This document shows, piece after piece, positions 13,032 through 21,834 of a stretch of DNA of 29,609 nt. The stretch lies in the IMG/VR virus record IMGVR_UViG_3300036944_000176, positions 1-29,609 of that record; one strand, 5' to 3'. The number at the start of each line of letters is the position of its first letter. The stretch's first letter is position 1. The stretch is from a virus. The position numbers were made by a program, and so were the translations under genes. The notes below the pieces were generated by a model. It saw only the letters and a program-made list of their open reading frames with translations, searched no databases and was not told the origin of the DNA.

Positions 13032-13728
13032 GGGTAAGCCTAAGGGCAAACGAGTGAGTCGCTACAAGAATGCACCAGAGGAAGCTGCTGTCCGCACTGT
13101 GAAGCTTGTAGCTATGAATGATACACAGCAGCGGTATATCTCTGCACTACAAACACACAATCAGATCATTGTGACTGGCTTTAGTGGCACAGGGAAAACC
13201 TTCATCGCCGCATCCCATGCAGCTAATCTGTATGCTAATCGCCGCATTGACCGTATCATCATCACTCGACCTAACATTGCTGTAGGTAAAGACCTTGGGT
13301 ATCTTCCGGGAACTCTTGAAGAGAAGTACACTCCGTGGATCATGCCCGTGCTAGACGTACTGGAACAACAGCTAGGTAAGAATGTTGTTGAGACGGGGAT
13401 GAAAGCTGGTAATATCCAGATGGTTCCACTCTCTGTTATGCGTGGTCGCAGCTTCAACAAGGCTTTCATTATTGTAGATGAGGCACAGAACCTTACGATA
13501 CATGAGATAAAAATGCTCTTGACTCGTGTAGGTAAAGAGTGTACTATTGTTATCAATGGGGATATCAAGCAGAGTGACATCAATCAACAGAGTGGTCTTA
13601 GTAAGATTCTGCATCTAGCTAAGAAATACAATATGGATATCCCAACCATTGAGTTTGGTGTTGATGATATTGTTCGTAGTGATATCTGTAAGCAGTGGAT
13701 TATTGCATTTGAGGGAGAAAATTTGTAA
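13024..13728 (+). CDS. phoH: PhoH-like ATPase
   Basis: A 234-residue PhoH-family P-loop ATPase. Walker A is GFSGTGKT at 52-59, the LGYLPG element is at 91-96, Walker B is IIVDEAQN at 149-156, and a GD sensor is at 179-180 followed by IKQSD. PhoH is a common marine-phage gene, once linked to phosphate starvation. Its biochemical role in phages is unclear; RNA helicase or nucleotide-binding functions have been proposed. The N-terminal 25 residues are basic. It is translationally coupled to glutaredoxin upstream and, by TAATG, to the DUF3310 gene downstream. Confidence 0.95.
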   Translation: MDEGKPKGKRVSRYKNAPEEAAVRTVKLVAMNDTQQRYISALQTHNQIIVTGFSGTGKTFIAASHAANLYANRRIDRIIITRPNIAVGKDLGYLPGTLEEKYTPWIMPVLDVLEQQLGKNVVETGMKAGNIQMVPLSVMRGRSFNKAFIIVDEAQNLTIHEIKMLLTRVGKECTIVINGDIKQSDINQQSGLSKILHLAKKYNMDIPTIEFGVDDIVRSDICKQWIIAFEGENL

Positions 13729-14063
13729 TGGCGTGGTGGGATCACGAAGAACCTAAAGACGATGTGAAGGAAGATGATATGGCTAAGTGGAATGTACTGG
13801 GTTGGGAAGAACTCAAAGAGGCTCAATCAGACAATGTGAACCACCCAAAGCACTATGGTCAGGGTGACATTGAGTGCATTGACTACATTGCGGACTTCCT
13901 GACATATGAAGAGTATATCGGGTATCTGCGGGGTAACACTGCAAAGTATCTGCACCGCTGGCGCTATAAGAATGGCCTAGAAGACTTGAAGAAAGCACAG
14001 TGGTATCTGGCAAGATTAGCTTTAGAGGTGGACAATGAAGAAAACAACCCTGATAAAACCTAG
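13728..14063 (+). CDS. DUF3310 family protein (T7 gp1.7-like)
   Basis: A 111-residue protein with the DUF3310 signature VNHPKHYGQGDIECIDYI at 37-54, then LTYEEYIGYLRGN and KYLHRWRYKNGLEDLKKAQWYL up to about residue 97. The family includes T7 gp1.7, a nucleotide kinase acting on dTMP and dGMP; that activity may or may not apply here. The N-terminal 35 residues are acidic and Trp-rich. Placed after phoH and glutaredoxin, a nucleotide-metabolism role is reasonable. The end overlaps the next gene by 29 bases. Confidence 0.85.
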   Translation: MAWWDHEEPKDDVKEDDMAKWNVLGWEELKEAQSDNVNHPKHYGQGDIECIDYIADFLTYEEYIGYLRGNTAKYLHRWRYKNGLEDLKKAQWYLARLALEVDNEENNPDKT

Positions 14064-14283
14064 AGAGATACCAGTAGAAACAACTGTAATGCCTCTCGAA
14101 GAAGAAGCCAAGCAGTTCACCGCTAAGAAGAAGTTTGGTGGGCCACCTAAACCTATGACATCCCGAATCTACTTAATGGGGATGGCAATGAATGCCCTGC
14201 TGTCTAGGTCTACAGGCGTGGTACGTAGGGATGATATCAAGCGTGAGGCAGAGGATTGGGCTGACTTTATGCTTGATGACTAA
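14035..14283 (+). CDS. Hypothetical protein, 82 aa
   Basis: Last gene of the rightward arm. ATG 14035 is preceded by GAGGTGG inside the previous gene. The protein begins with a basic, Pro/Thr-rich stretch (MKKTTLIKPREIPVETT), then FGGPPKP, then two helices (about 44-58 and 63-80) ending DWADFMLDD. It is not recognised. A strong terminator starts seven bases after its stop. Confidence 0.68.
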   Translation: MKKTTLIKPREIPVETTVMPLEEEAKQFTAKKKFGGPPKPMTSRIYLMGMAMNALLSRSTGVVRRDDIKREAEDWADFMLDD

Positions 14284-14289
14284 ACTTAA

Positions 14290-14316
14290 AGGGAGCCATA
14301 AAGGCTCCCTCTTTTT
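14290..14316 (+). terminator. Rho-independent terminator between converging arms
   Basis: Perfect 8-bp stem AGGGAGCC (14290-14297) and GGCTCCCT (14303-14310) with loop ATAAA, followed on the + strand by CTTTTTG. On the - strand the same hairpin is followed by TTAAGTTT, so it probably also helps to end the leftward late transcript, whose last gene stops at 14319. Confidence 0.9.
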
Positions 14317-14318
14317 GT

Positions 14319-17300
14319 TTATTGTGGTTGGTCTCTTCTTTGATCTGGGAAACCTTCAAAATCTTCAACCATCCGAGCAGACCACGCCATAATAGCCTGT
14401 CTTTTCCTGACCTCTTCCTCGACAATCTCAGAAGAACCTATGAAAGAAGCAGCATCCGCAAACTCTCCGTTAGTAAAAGCTCTTACTGCGGTGTCATAGA
14501 TACCCTTATCACCAGAGTTTTTAATGGCCTTTCTTTCTTCGATGACATAAAGATTACGAACATACCCTGCAGCCAACCTAGGTTTTTTGTCTAAAAGTTC
14601 AATGAAGCTTTGCTCTGCTTGATTAGTAGCCTTAGCAATTTCATCCTGAATAAATTGATTTAACAAGAATCTCTGGTCTTCGGTGTTTGTAAGTTCACTA
14701 TAAGTCCTGTCACCAAACCTACCGCCATGCTTGACTTGATCTCTCCAAGCAAAGAACTTCCTAGGTAGGTTCTTACTGATAAGTTCCCCTACAAAAACAT
14801 CTACTGCAGGGTTTGCTATCTTCTTACTTCCATAGAGTTCATAGGTTTTAAGCTGCATACGGCTCATCTCTTTCTGCAACTCATTAGGCTTAGTAGATGT
14901 TTGCATGCCAAGCTGCTTAGAAAGAGGGTCAAAAGTCCCAAGAGGGTTTCCACTAAAGTCTCCGTAGTAAGGGATAGCTGATTTACCGTTGTAGCTCTGT
15001 GCGTATTGTACAAAGTCTACCTCTGGCAAGAAGCGTGTTGCTCTGCGGATCATCTCATCCACAAAATTACCTTCACCATAGGTTTCAACATTATCTAAGT
15101 CCCCACCAAGAACTTCTCTTGTGTATGGAGTAGTACCTAGCTCAGGATTAAGCTGTCCGTAGAAGTCTCTTGTAGGTGTTAGTGGATAGGTAAACGTAGC
15201 AGCAATGTCTCCCAACGACCGAGCAAGGCCAACTGTTAGAACACCCTCGTCATAGCTCTTCGCTATTTCTGTAAATAGTGGTGCGTCAATACCTAGGTCA
15301 GTCTGACCTATAGAGATATCCATCATGGTACTAATAATATTCTTTGTGGGTAGGTCATTCTTCCAACGATAATACAGGTCACCTAAGTACATATTCATCA
15401 ACCAAGGGCCAGCAGTACGGCTCAGGTCAACAAGACCTGTATCTGTTTTGAGCTTGTCATAGTCAACAGTACCTTCGGTAGATGCGGCAGTGTATGCACC
15501 CAACATAAAGATGGAAGCCCCTGTCATCTGCCTAGCAAAACGATCTTGACCAGTCTTGTTGACATCCCCAAAGACAACACTATCATACTTGTTCAGACCA
15601 CCAGTCATAAGACCAATAAGGGTGTAGTCATTGACGTGTTCAAGGTGGTTGGCAATGTACCTTGGAAAGGGGATACCTGCACCAGCAGAAACAACAAATG
15701 GTAGCTTGTGGTGTGCATCAATAACACCTTGTGCTACCTTACCAAAAGCCGACTTGTCACCCCTATAAGAACGCTGGAAAGTAAACCTACGAGCATCATC
15801 AATAGCCTTGGTCATAACACCTTCTGGAAGATTATCTAGGGGAATGTTCTTCGAGAGGAACTCCCCAAGATTTTTACCGATAGCAGGATCAGCAATGTCT
15901 CTTAACTGTCTATCTACACTAGAGTAGAGGACACCCTGCTTAAATACAGAGTCCACAGTGGAGTTCAGTACGTTGACCCCTCTGCCAACCTTAGCCAAGC
16001 GAGAGGTACTCCCAGAGGCTGTTTCAGCACGAGAAGCTTCATAGAAGAGTTCAGAATACTGTTCTGGTAGTTCTTCAAGAAAAATTTCTTTGAAGAGTTT
16101 TGCATCACCTTTGTTCCAAGAAAGTCCTTTTATTGTTGAGAGAGTACCACCAACCCATTTACGTTGAACTTTATCTCCAACCTTCTTACCTACAGTGACG
16201 TTAGCTATATTCTTCCAGAGTTGGTCTGACATATCAATGAGTACGTTAGCAGTAGAGGTAATAGTGTTAGCAGCAGTAGTACCAAGCTGAGAGGTCATAA
16301 GGGCAATACGAATAGAGTCTGCCTCTTTCAAGGCGTTATAGAGAGGGTTACCCTTATCCTTGTACACACTGGCAGCAACAGTACGTAGCTCAGAGTCAGC
16401 CAGAGTTTCAAGTCCGCTTGCTGCCAAGAAGTCTAAGTCTCTTATAGTTGCCTCGACCTCTGCCTTTGCAGTAGCTTTTGCTGTGGAACGAGTCTGAGCT
16501 TGCTTGATGTAACTTGCTTCTGCCAAAGTCTTACCAGCTTGAGAGAAGTCAGCCAAAAGGATGTAAGAGGCTTGTTCTTTTGATAGGCCATATTTAGTAC
16601 GTAGGTCATCCAAGTAGCTACTATCAATCTCACTATCTCGTAGACCCCTTGCAACAGCAGAAGAGATACGTTCGTTAGGTTCAACTTTAAAACGATCTAT
16701 AATATCAATGGTGGCAGCAGTAATGCTACGTAGGGTGTCAATAGAGAGGTTGCTTGTGATAAACCTATCCACTTTACCATTCAAGACTTCCTTCTTAAGG
16801 AGATTACCCTTCTCAACCAACTTAGGGTCAAGAGGGTCAAGCTTAACGCCCCTGAAACGTGCATCTAAGGCCAATGCGGCAGAGACAGCACGATCAGCAG
16901 CAGCAGAAACTTTTGCAGGCTTTACTGAGGCTATCGTTGTCTTAGCAGCAGTAGTCCCAGCAGTCTTAGTCGCAAGATTTGCAGCATCACGAGCAATAAG
17001 GTTATCAACAATACCACGCTGAGTTCTTGTGTCCAACGCACGGGTAGCAGAACCTAATGCACCACCAATGGTAGCTGCAATAAGTCCATCACGAAGAAGG
17101 TTGCCTGTCGTGTACTCTTCACCAGCAGCTTTCTCACGAGTCTTACCCTGCAAGAAGGATTGACCAGCACCAAGAGAACCCTCTACTACAGCAGAAGATA
17201 CGCCCCCCATGAGGGCTTGCTTACCGATTGTGCCTGCAACCTGATCCTTCACAGCACCAGTGGCAACACCCTTGCGAACAAGCTCAGAGATAGTCTGACG

Positions 17301-17750
17301 CATTGCCAGTTGTGCAGCCTTACCCGCCGCCTTTGCAGCAAGTTTAGAACCTACACCCCAACCAGCAGTACCTACTGTAGCAAGAGTGCTGGGAGACGTG
17401 GCAAAGGCTGACAGATAGTCTACTGCACCATCCAGCGCCCCCGTGCCACCACCCTCAGCCCTGTCATAGGCCATCATAAGATTACCAAAAGACTTTAACT
17501 CTTCTTGAGGTAGGTTCTCTTGTTTTACAAAATTGTAATCCTTGAGGGCAGTAATCTCATTGGTATCCTGCCAGCGCATATGCTCAACAAACTTATCTGC
17601 CAGACCGTCTGCGCCAAGCTCCTTCATCTCGTCACCAGACAAACCATAACGAGAACTTCTAAAGAACAGCACAAGGTCTTTTTGAAACTCAGGATTATCC
17701 TTAAGTTCCATAAAGTCTTTGCCATCGACTTCTTCTAAGTAACTGCCCAT
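14319..17750 (-). CDS. Large internal virion / DNA-ejection protein
   Basis: A 1143-residue protein, the largest in the window and last in the late operon, the place and size of T7 gp16-type ejection proteins. There is no clear sequence motif. The N-terminal 100 residues are acidic. A Gly/Ala-rich segment (about 105-250) includes hydrophobic stretches such as LIAATIGGALGSA, and there is a further one near residue 750 (TGASIFMLGAYTAAS). Such segments suit insertion into the host envelope during DNA ejection. The transglycosylase activity carried by gp16 in T7 is on a separate gene here (19299-19985). The ATG at 17750 overlaps the previous stop (TAATG). Confidence 0.7.
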   Translation of the reverse strand: MGSYLEEVDGKDFMELKDNPEFQKDLVLFFRSSRYGLSGDEMKELGADGLADKFVEHMRWQDTNEITALKDYNFVKQENLPQEELKSFGNLMMAYDRAEGGGTGALDGAVDYLSAFATSPSTLATVGTAGWGVGSKLAAKAAGKAAQLAMRQTISELVRKGVATGAVKDQVAGTIGKQALMGGVSSAVVEGSLGAGQSFLQGKTREKAAGEEYTTGNLLRDGLIAATIGGALGSATRALDTRTQRGIVDNLIARDAANLATKTAGTTAAKTTIASVKPAKVSAAADRAVSAALALDARFRGVKLDPLDPKLVEKGNLLKKEVLNGKVDRFITSNLSIDTLRSITAATIDIIDRFKVEPNERISSAVARGLRDSEIDSSYLDDLRTKYGLSKEQASYILLADFSQAGKTLAEASYIKQAQTRSTAKATAKAEVEATIRDLDFLAASGLETLADSELRTVAASVYKDKGNPLYNALKEADSIRIALMTSQLGTTAANTITSTANVLIDMSDQLWKNIANVTVGKKVGDKVQRKWVGGTLSTIKGLSWNKGDAKLFKEIFLEELPEQYSELFYEASRAETASGSTSRLAKVGRGVNVLNSTVDSVFKQGVLYSSVDRQLRDIADPAIGKNLGEFLSKNIPLDNLPEGVMTKAIDDARRFTFQRSYRGDKSAFGKVAQGVIDAHHKLPFVVSAGAGIPFPRYIANHLEHVNDYTLIGLMTGGLNKYDSVVFGDVNKTGQDRFARQMTGASIFMLGAYTAASTEGTVDYDKLKTDTGLVDLSRTAGPWLMNMYLGDLYYRWKNDLPTKNIISTMMDISIGQTDLGIDAPLFTEIAKSYDEGVLTVGLARSLGDIAATFTYPLTPTRDFYGQLNPELGTTPYTREVLGGDLDNVETYGEGNFVDEMIRRATRFLPEVDFVQYAQSYNGKSAIPYYGDFSGNPLGTFDPLSKQLGMQTSTKPNELQKEMSRMQLKTYELYGSKKIANPAVDVFVGELISKNLPRKFFAWRDQVKHGGRFGDRTYSELTNTEDQRFLLNQFIQDEIAKATNQAEQSFIELLDKKPRLAAGYVRNLYVIEERKAIKNSGDKGIYDTAVRAFTNGEFADAASFIGSSEIVEEEVRKRQAIMAWSARMVEDFEGFPDQRRDQPQ

Positions 17751-18796
17751 TATTGTGTTGGACTCCCAAATTGATCCACTGTGCTTCCAAAGGTGGACTC
17801 TGCAGTGCCAGTGATAAGCCCTTGAAGTTCCTCTTCTGTGTCATTAGGGTTAACCTCAACTACAGGAGGGGGGTTAACTACAGGTGCAGTGGTTGTAATA
17901 GGTGTAAAGATAGTATCAGGTTTTTCCAAAACTGCATCAAAGTTATCTAGAATAACTTGCGCACTAAGGTTACCTGAATTGACTGCAGTTCGGATTTGTT
18001 CTGAGACAAAAGCAGCCGCCTCTGTAGGACTAAGAACACTGTCAGGACTGAAGGCTAAATCTTTTGCACGTTCTGTAGCCAAAGCAAATAGGTTTGCCAC
18101 CCCCACATCAGTATTATTTGGTGCTAGGTCAGACTCTCCAAACTGGTTTACCGCAAAAGAGTCTACGAACTGGGCTTGTAAAGAAGATGCAATTTGGTTC
18201 TTCATAGCCTTAGTTTCAGATAGCTCTGGGCCAGATACATAGTTAAAGTTCAAATCAAGGGGTGCCATTGGGGTTACCCCAACAGGGGCATAAACATCCC
18301 CGCCAAGTTTTTGTAGTTCCTCTAGGCTAGTTGCACTGTAGATAGCTTCAGCCAGTGCCTCAGCAGACTGTTCTGGGTCTGTTGTATCTTTATCAGTAGA
18401 TACACCATTGATAAATGCGTTTGAGATAGTCTCATCATCAGAGTCTTTAAGGTAATTAGTTATGGTAAGGTCAAGGTCTTTCATGTACTCTTTATCAACC
18501 TTTTTGTTTTTTTCATACTGGTCGATTATGAGGCTAAGCTGACCTGTACGTTGCAAGATAAGGGCATTTGTGTCTGATAGGCCCAACAGAATGCCTGTAG
18601 AAAGTTCTGCTTGCAGAGCAGCCTTTGTCTCTGTTTTCTTTGCAAGACGCTCAATATAACGATCCTGATAAGCTGCAAGCATAGTCTGTTGGTACTCTTC
18701 CCTCTTGAAAGCGTAGGCTCTATCTTCAGTTTCTTTTGCAGCTTTCTTATCAAGTACGTATGTCAAGCCTTCGTTTAGACCCTGCCAAAAACCCAT
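17750..18796 (-). CDS. Probable internal virion protein, 348 aa
   Basis: Unrecognised sequence. It begins MGFWQGLNEGLTYVLDKKAAKE and has about 100 residues of charged, probably coiled-coil helix. An acidic region, then Ala-rich helices and a Pro/Val/Asn-rich linker (VVNPPPVVEVNPND near 307-320) lead to the C-terminus. The layout (helical core, flexible tail) and its position between the transglycosylase and the large ejection protein suggest a component of the internal core. Both ends overlap neighbours by TAATG. Confidence 0.65.
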   Translation of the reverse strand: MGFWQGLNEGLTYVLDKKAAKETEDRAYAFKREEYQQTMLAAYQDRYIERLAKKTETKAALQAELSTGILLGLSDTNALILQRTGQLSLIIDQYEKNKKVDKEYMKDLDLTITNYLKDSDDETISNAFINGVSTDKDTTDPEQSAEALAEAIYSATSLEELQKLGGDVYAPVGVTPMAPLDLNFNYVSGPELSETKAMKNQIASSLQAQFVDSFAVNQFGESDLAPNNTDVGVANLFALATERAKDLAFSPDSVLSPTEAAAFVSEQIRTAVNSGNLSAQVILDNFDAVLEKPDTIFTPITTTAPVVNPPPVVEVNPNDTEEELQGLITGTAESTFGSTVDQFGSPTQ

Positions 18797-19296
18797 TATC
18801 TATCTCCTCTTGACATCAGACCCTTAGGCTTTTCTGCAGTGACTTGTTCTGCGGGGGATACCGCTAGTTTTTCTTCTGGCATTACTGGTGGCATTTCTTT
18901 AATCATCTTCTTAGAGAGGCTAGTATTCTTTGCCTTAGCATACTCAGCTTTTTCTTCTTTGTTCTCAAAGCCATCATCAGGATTAAGTCCAAAAGCAAGA
19001 GCGCCCTGCTTAATAAACTCGTGCACAACAGGTGCAACCAACAACGCGACATCAATAGTGTGCATACCACTAGCCACTGCACCACGCATGATACCAGCAG
19101 TAAGAGTCTTTACGTCAAGCTCATCCACTTCAATCAAGTCAAGAATGCCATCAAGCATATCTGGTTCAGATAGACGGGCTAGATGGTACTGGATAGCTTC
19201 TTCTGGATCAGTAATCTCTGGGGGACGTTCCCAAGGATACCCTTTAGGCTCCGTAGTCAGGGACTGACCGGGGATAGGAGCATTAAACATATCCAT
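18796..19296 (-). CDS. Hypothetical virion-associated protein, 166 aa
   Basis: Starts MDMFNAPIPGQSLTTEPKGY followed by PWERPPEITDPEEA, an N-terminal pattern I have seen in uncharacterised proteins of several marine phages. A hydrophobic helix IDVALLVAPVVHEFI lies at about 81-95. The C-terminal third is charged and Lys/Glu/Pro-rich. Position in the ejection-protein cluster implies a virion or scaffolding role. Function unknown. Confidence 0.65.
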   Translation of the reverse strand: MDMFNAPIPGQSLTTEPKGYPWERPPEITDPEEAIQYHLARLSEPDMLDGILDLIEVDELDVKTLTAGIMRGAVASGMHTIDVALLVAPVVHEFIKQGALAFGLNPDDGFENKEEKAEYAKAKNTSLSKKMIKEMPPVMPEEKLAVSPAEQVTAEKPKGLMSRGDR

Positions 19297-19298
19297 TA

Positions 19299-19985
19299 TT
19301 ATTCTCCAGAAATTGCATTGTATCTACGCAGCCAGTCAGCCTGATATCTTTCAGCCGTAAGACCTTTATTAACAGCCAAGGCTTCTTCACTCATTGACCC
19401 TGCAGCATTACCTGTGTACCAAACAACAGGAACTTTTGTAACATCATTATTGTTTTCAGCAAGGATATCTGCAACGTATCTTGCAGCTACAATATCCTGT
19501 ACTTCAGTTGGTGCAGACTTGGCCGTTCTATATTCTGTACCTACACCATACTTATTCGACAGGCTTTGCCAAGTGCTGTCAATAAACTGATACCCTCCAG
19601 AAGCAGAACTCTGAGTGTTCTTAGCATTGTAGTCTCCACTAGACTCTTTACTCTTGAGTGCTGAAAGAATGCGTCGAATACCCTTGTCACCGACATCAGC
19701 AGAGATAGCCCCAGAGAGTGAAGCAGAATAACCTGTAGCTCGACCAGATAAGGAAGGGCTTGAGACTGTCATTGCCTCTCTTTGTTCTGCAACAGGTGCA
19801 AAGAGATCCCTTGTGAAGCTCATATACTGAGGGATAAGGTCATCAAACTCTGAGAGCTTTTGTTCCGTCTTTGCCATACGCGAAGCAAGCCCACTTCCAA
19901 CTTTTACCTTAGTCCCAGAGAGAGCCGCCTGTCTAATTGAATCTGCAAGAGAAGAGGCTGTCTTGTAACCTTTATCATAGTCCAT
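19299..19985 (-). CDS. Virion-associated lytic transglycosylase (SLT-like)
   Basis: A 228-residue protein with a lysozyme-like transglycosylase domain at about 103-200: SKESSGDYNAKN with probable catalytic E114, then SSASGGYQFIDSTWQ at 126-140, and YGVG. The N-terminal 100 residues are helical and probably anchor it in the virion. It would cut peptidoglycan at infection so that the ejection proteins and DNA can cross the wall. In T7 this domain is part of gp16; here it is a stand-alone gene. ATG 19985 follows AAGGAA. Confidence 0.82.
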   Translation of the reverse strand: MDYDKGYKTASSLADSIRQAALSGTKVKVGSGLASRMAKTEQKLSEFDDLIPQYMSFTRDLFAPVAEQREAMTVSSPSLSGRATGYSASLSGAISADVGDKGIRRILSALKSKESSGDYNAKNTQSSASGGYQFIDSTWQSLSNKYGVGTEYRTAKSAPTEVQDIVAARYVADILAENNNDVTKVPVVWYTGNAAGSMSEEALAVNKGLTAERYQADWLRRYNAISGE

Positions 19986-19997
19986 TATTATTATTCC

Positions 19998-21773
19998 TTA
20001 ACCAAATAGAAGTTTGAAGAAGAAGTTAGCCTTACCCTGTGCTTCTGCTGCTTTCTCTTTTTTATTTGCAAGCGTGAGTTCCATAGCCCTGTCTCTTGCA
20101 GATTCATAAGATTGGAAAGCAAAAGACATAATATCCCGTTCTTTCTGCCAGATGTTGTCTAGAGCGAGAGTGGTGAGGTTATTCTGATTCTTAGCTGCTT
20201 CTAGGTTTGCAGTGTTCTGTGCAGCAGTATTTAAAGTAGCTACGTTCTGTCTCCACTGTGCGTTAGCCTGTGCAATCACCAGAGAGTTAGTGGCATTGAA
20301 TTGTTCACGCTGTGTCTCTAGCTGAGCATTAAACTTTCTCGTGGCGTTAGTCTCACCAGCATTGAACTGCTTCATAGCATTGCCCTGCTCAGCATTAAAC
20401 ATACCCACACGGCTGGAGAGGTCTGCAAAGAATTGGTTAGTCTGGTTCTCACTCGAAGCATTAAACTGTGCTGCAGCATTCTTAGCTGCTTGGTCTGTGA
20501 ACAACGCCTGAACATTAGACTGCGCACGGAACATAGATGTTTGTTGTTCATTGTCAAGGTTCGCCATGTCCATCTGCAGGAACGCTTGTGCATTCTGAAC
20601 AGCAGCCTGTTGACGATTACTCAGGTTAGCCATGTCTAGGTTAGCAAGGGCAGCAGCCTGTGCCATAGTCATAGCCTGACGGTTATTCAGGTTCTCCAAG
20701 TTAACCGTGTTGACGATACGGCTGTTCTCCATCGCAATGTTCTGTTCTGCGGTGAAGTTCATATTAGCAATGTCTGAAACCTTAGCGGCATTCATAACAC
20801 GAGTCTGGAAGTTCTGGTCAAACTCTTGACCAAGGAATGTAGCACGTTGTTGAGCAGCAAAGAGTGCAGTCTGTTGTCTGTTCGAAAGGTTCTGTCCCTC
20901 GAACTGTGCAAAGGTATTAGCATCTGCCTGAGCAATAGGTAGCGCAGACTCCATAGCAGCCTGAATAACAGCCTGTCCAGCCATAGAGGATGCACCAAGA
21001 CCACGAGCAGCCAGAGCAGCATTAGCAGCCCTCATAGCCCCTGCAGCCCACGCTGGTGTCTCTCCACCCTCAAACTGTTGCATCAATCCTTCAAGCTGAC
21101 CCTGTACAGTAGCCTGCTTTGTAGGAGTAGCCTCTGCTGCCTGAATGCTTTCCACTAGGCTATTAACCTTAGTAGCATCTACAGTAGAACCAGAGATTAA
21201 TTCTCCCTCTTCAACTTGACGCTGTACTGGGTTATCCATAAGGATACCTGTACCCTGTTCAGCCTTACGACCTTCCAAGGAGCTATCCGTTTGCTGTGCA
21301 GCTTGAACTGTAGCATCCTCAGACACAGTACCAGTAACAGCATTAACACCCGCTGTCTCTCTCTTAACATCCTCAGAAGCAGTAGCAGCTTCAACAAGAC
21401 TGGCAGGGGTAGCTACAGGTGCAGTAGCAGCCTCAACATTAGTTACCGTTGCTGTGTCTACCTGTGGTGCAGCATCAACCTGACCTGCATTAGGGTCAAT
21501 CAAGGTGCCGGGGGTAACCTGTATATTAGCTACATCAGCTTCTGTAGTAAGCTTTTCTGGGTTTTTGATGATTGCTTCTGAAAGCTTCTCACCAGCAGAC
21601 AAGCCGCCAGCAGCCATACCTGCACGTTTCTTAACTACACGAGAGAACTTGCCCATACGTGCTGCTGCGCCGGGATTGGACGATAGGAAAGCTTCCATCA
21701 TCTTAGGGTCTGTTGGCCCGTCATAACCCATTTGTTTAAGCAAGTTATGCTGCTGTTGGGGATTGAAGTCCAC
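19998..21773 (-). CDS. Internal virion protein with long 11-residue repeat
   Basis: A 591-residue protein without a known domain. Residues 1-60 are basic; 80-235 are Ala/Thr/Val-rich and low complexity; 236-285 are Ala-rich helices containing GLGASSMAG. From about 295 to 525 there is an 11-residue repeat with Asn at a fixed position and Gln-rich spacing. The C-terminus is a charged helix ending FFFKLLFG. It precedes the transglycosylase and is probably part of the internal core or ejection tube. The start is GTG 21773 behind GGAG. A possible promoter lies just upstream. Confidence 0.7.
   Translation of the reverse strand: MDFNPQQQHNLLKQMGYDGPTDPKMMEAFLSSNPGAAARMGKFSRVVKKRAGMAAGGLSAGEKLSEAIIKNPEKLTTEADVANIQVTPGTLIDPNAGQVDAAPQVDTATVTNVEAATAPVATPASLVEAATASEDVKRETAGVNAVTGTVSEDATVQAAQQTDSSLEGRKAEQGTGILMDNPVQRQVEEGELISGSTVDATKVNSLVESIQAAEATPTKQATVQGQLEGLMQQFEGGETPAWAAGAMRAANAALAARGLGASSMAGQAVIQAAMESALPIAQADANTFAQFEGQNLSNRQQTALFAAQQRATFLGQEFDQNFQTRVMNAAKVSDIANMNFTAEQNIAMENSRIVNTVNLENLNNRQAMTMAQAAALANLDMANLSNRQQAAVQNAQAFLQMDMANLDNEQQTSMFRAQSNVQALFTDQAAKNAAAQFNASSENQTNQFFADLSSRVGMFNAEQGNAMKQFNAGETNATRKFNAQLETQREQFNATNSLVIAQANAQWRQNVATLNTAAQNTANLEAAKNQNNLTTLALDNIWQKERDIMSFAFQSYESARDRAMELTLANKKEKAAEAQGKANFFFKLLFG
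20199..20891 (-). repeat. Coding 11-residue (33-bp) repeat array
   Basis: Within the preceding protein (residues 295-525) Asn recurs at positions 295, 328, 339, 350, 361, 383, 394, 405, 438, 460, 471, 482, 493, 504 and 515, all separated by multiples of 11. The clearest units are NLSNRQQ-type (starting 295, 361, 383, 405) and FNA-type (F at 437, 459, 470, 481, 492). Hendecad spacing predicts long helices packed as a coiled coil. Confidence 0.8.
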
Positions 21774-21797
21774 TCTATGTCTCCAGACGTTTGTTAT

Positions 21798-21826
21798 ATC
21801 TTACACTAAAATAGGTTTGACTGCAA
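21798..21826 (-). promoter_or_regulatory. Possible promoter for the ejection-protein genes
   Basis: In the 61-base gap between the adhesin-like gene and the repeat protein, the - strand reads TTGCAG (21826-21821), a 17-base spacer and TAAGAT (21803-21798). Matches are 3/6 and 4/6, so this is weak. Support comes mainly from being one of only three sizeable gaps in the leftward cluster. Confidence 0.3.
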
Positions 21827-21834
21827 GTGTTTTA

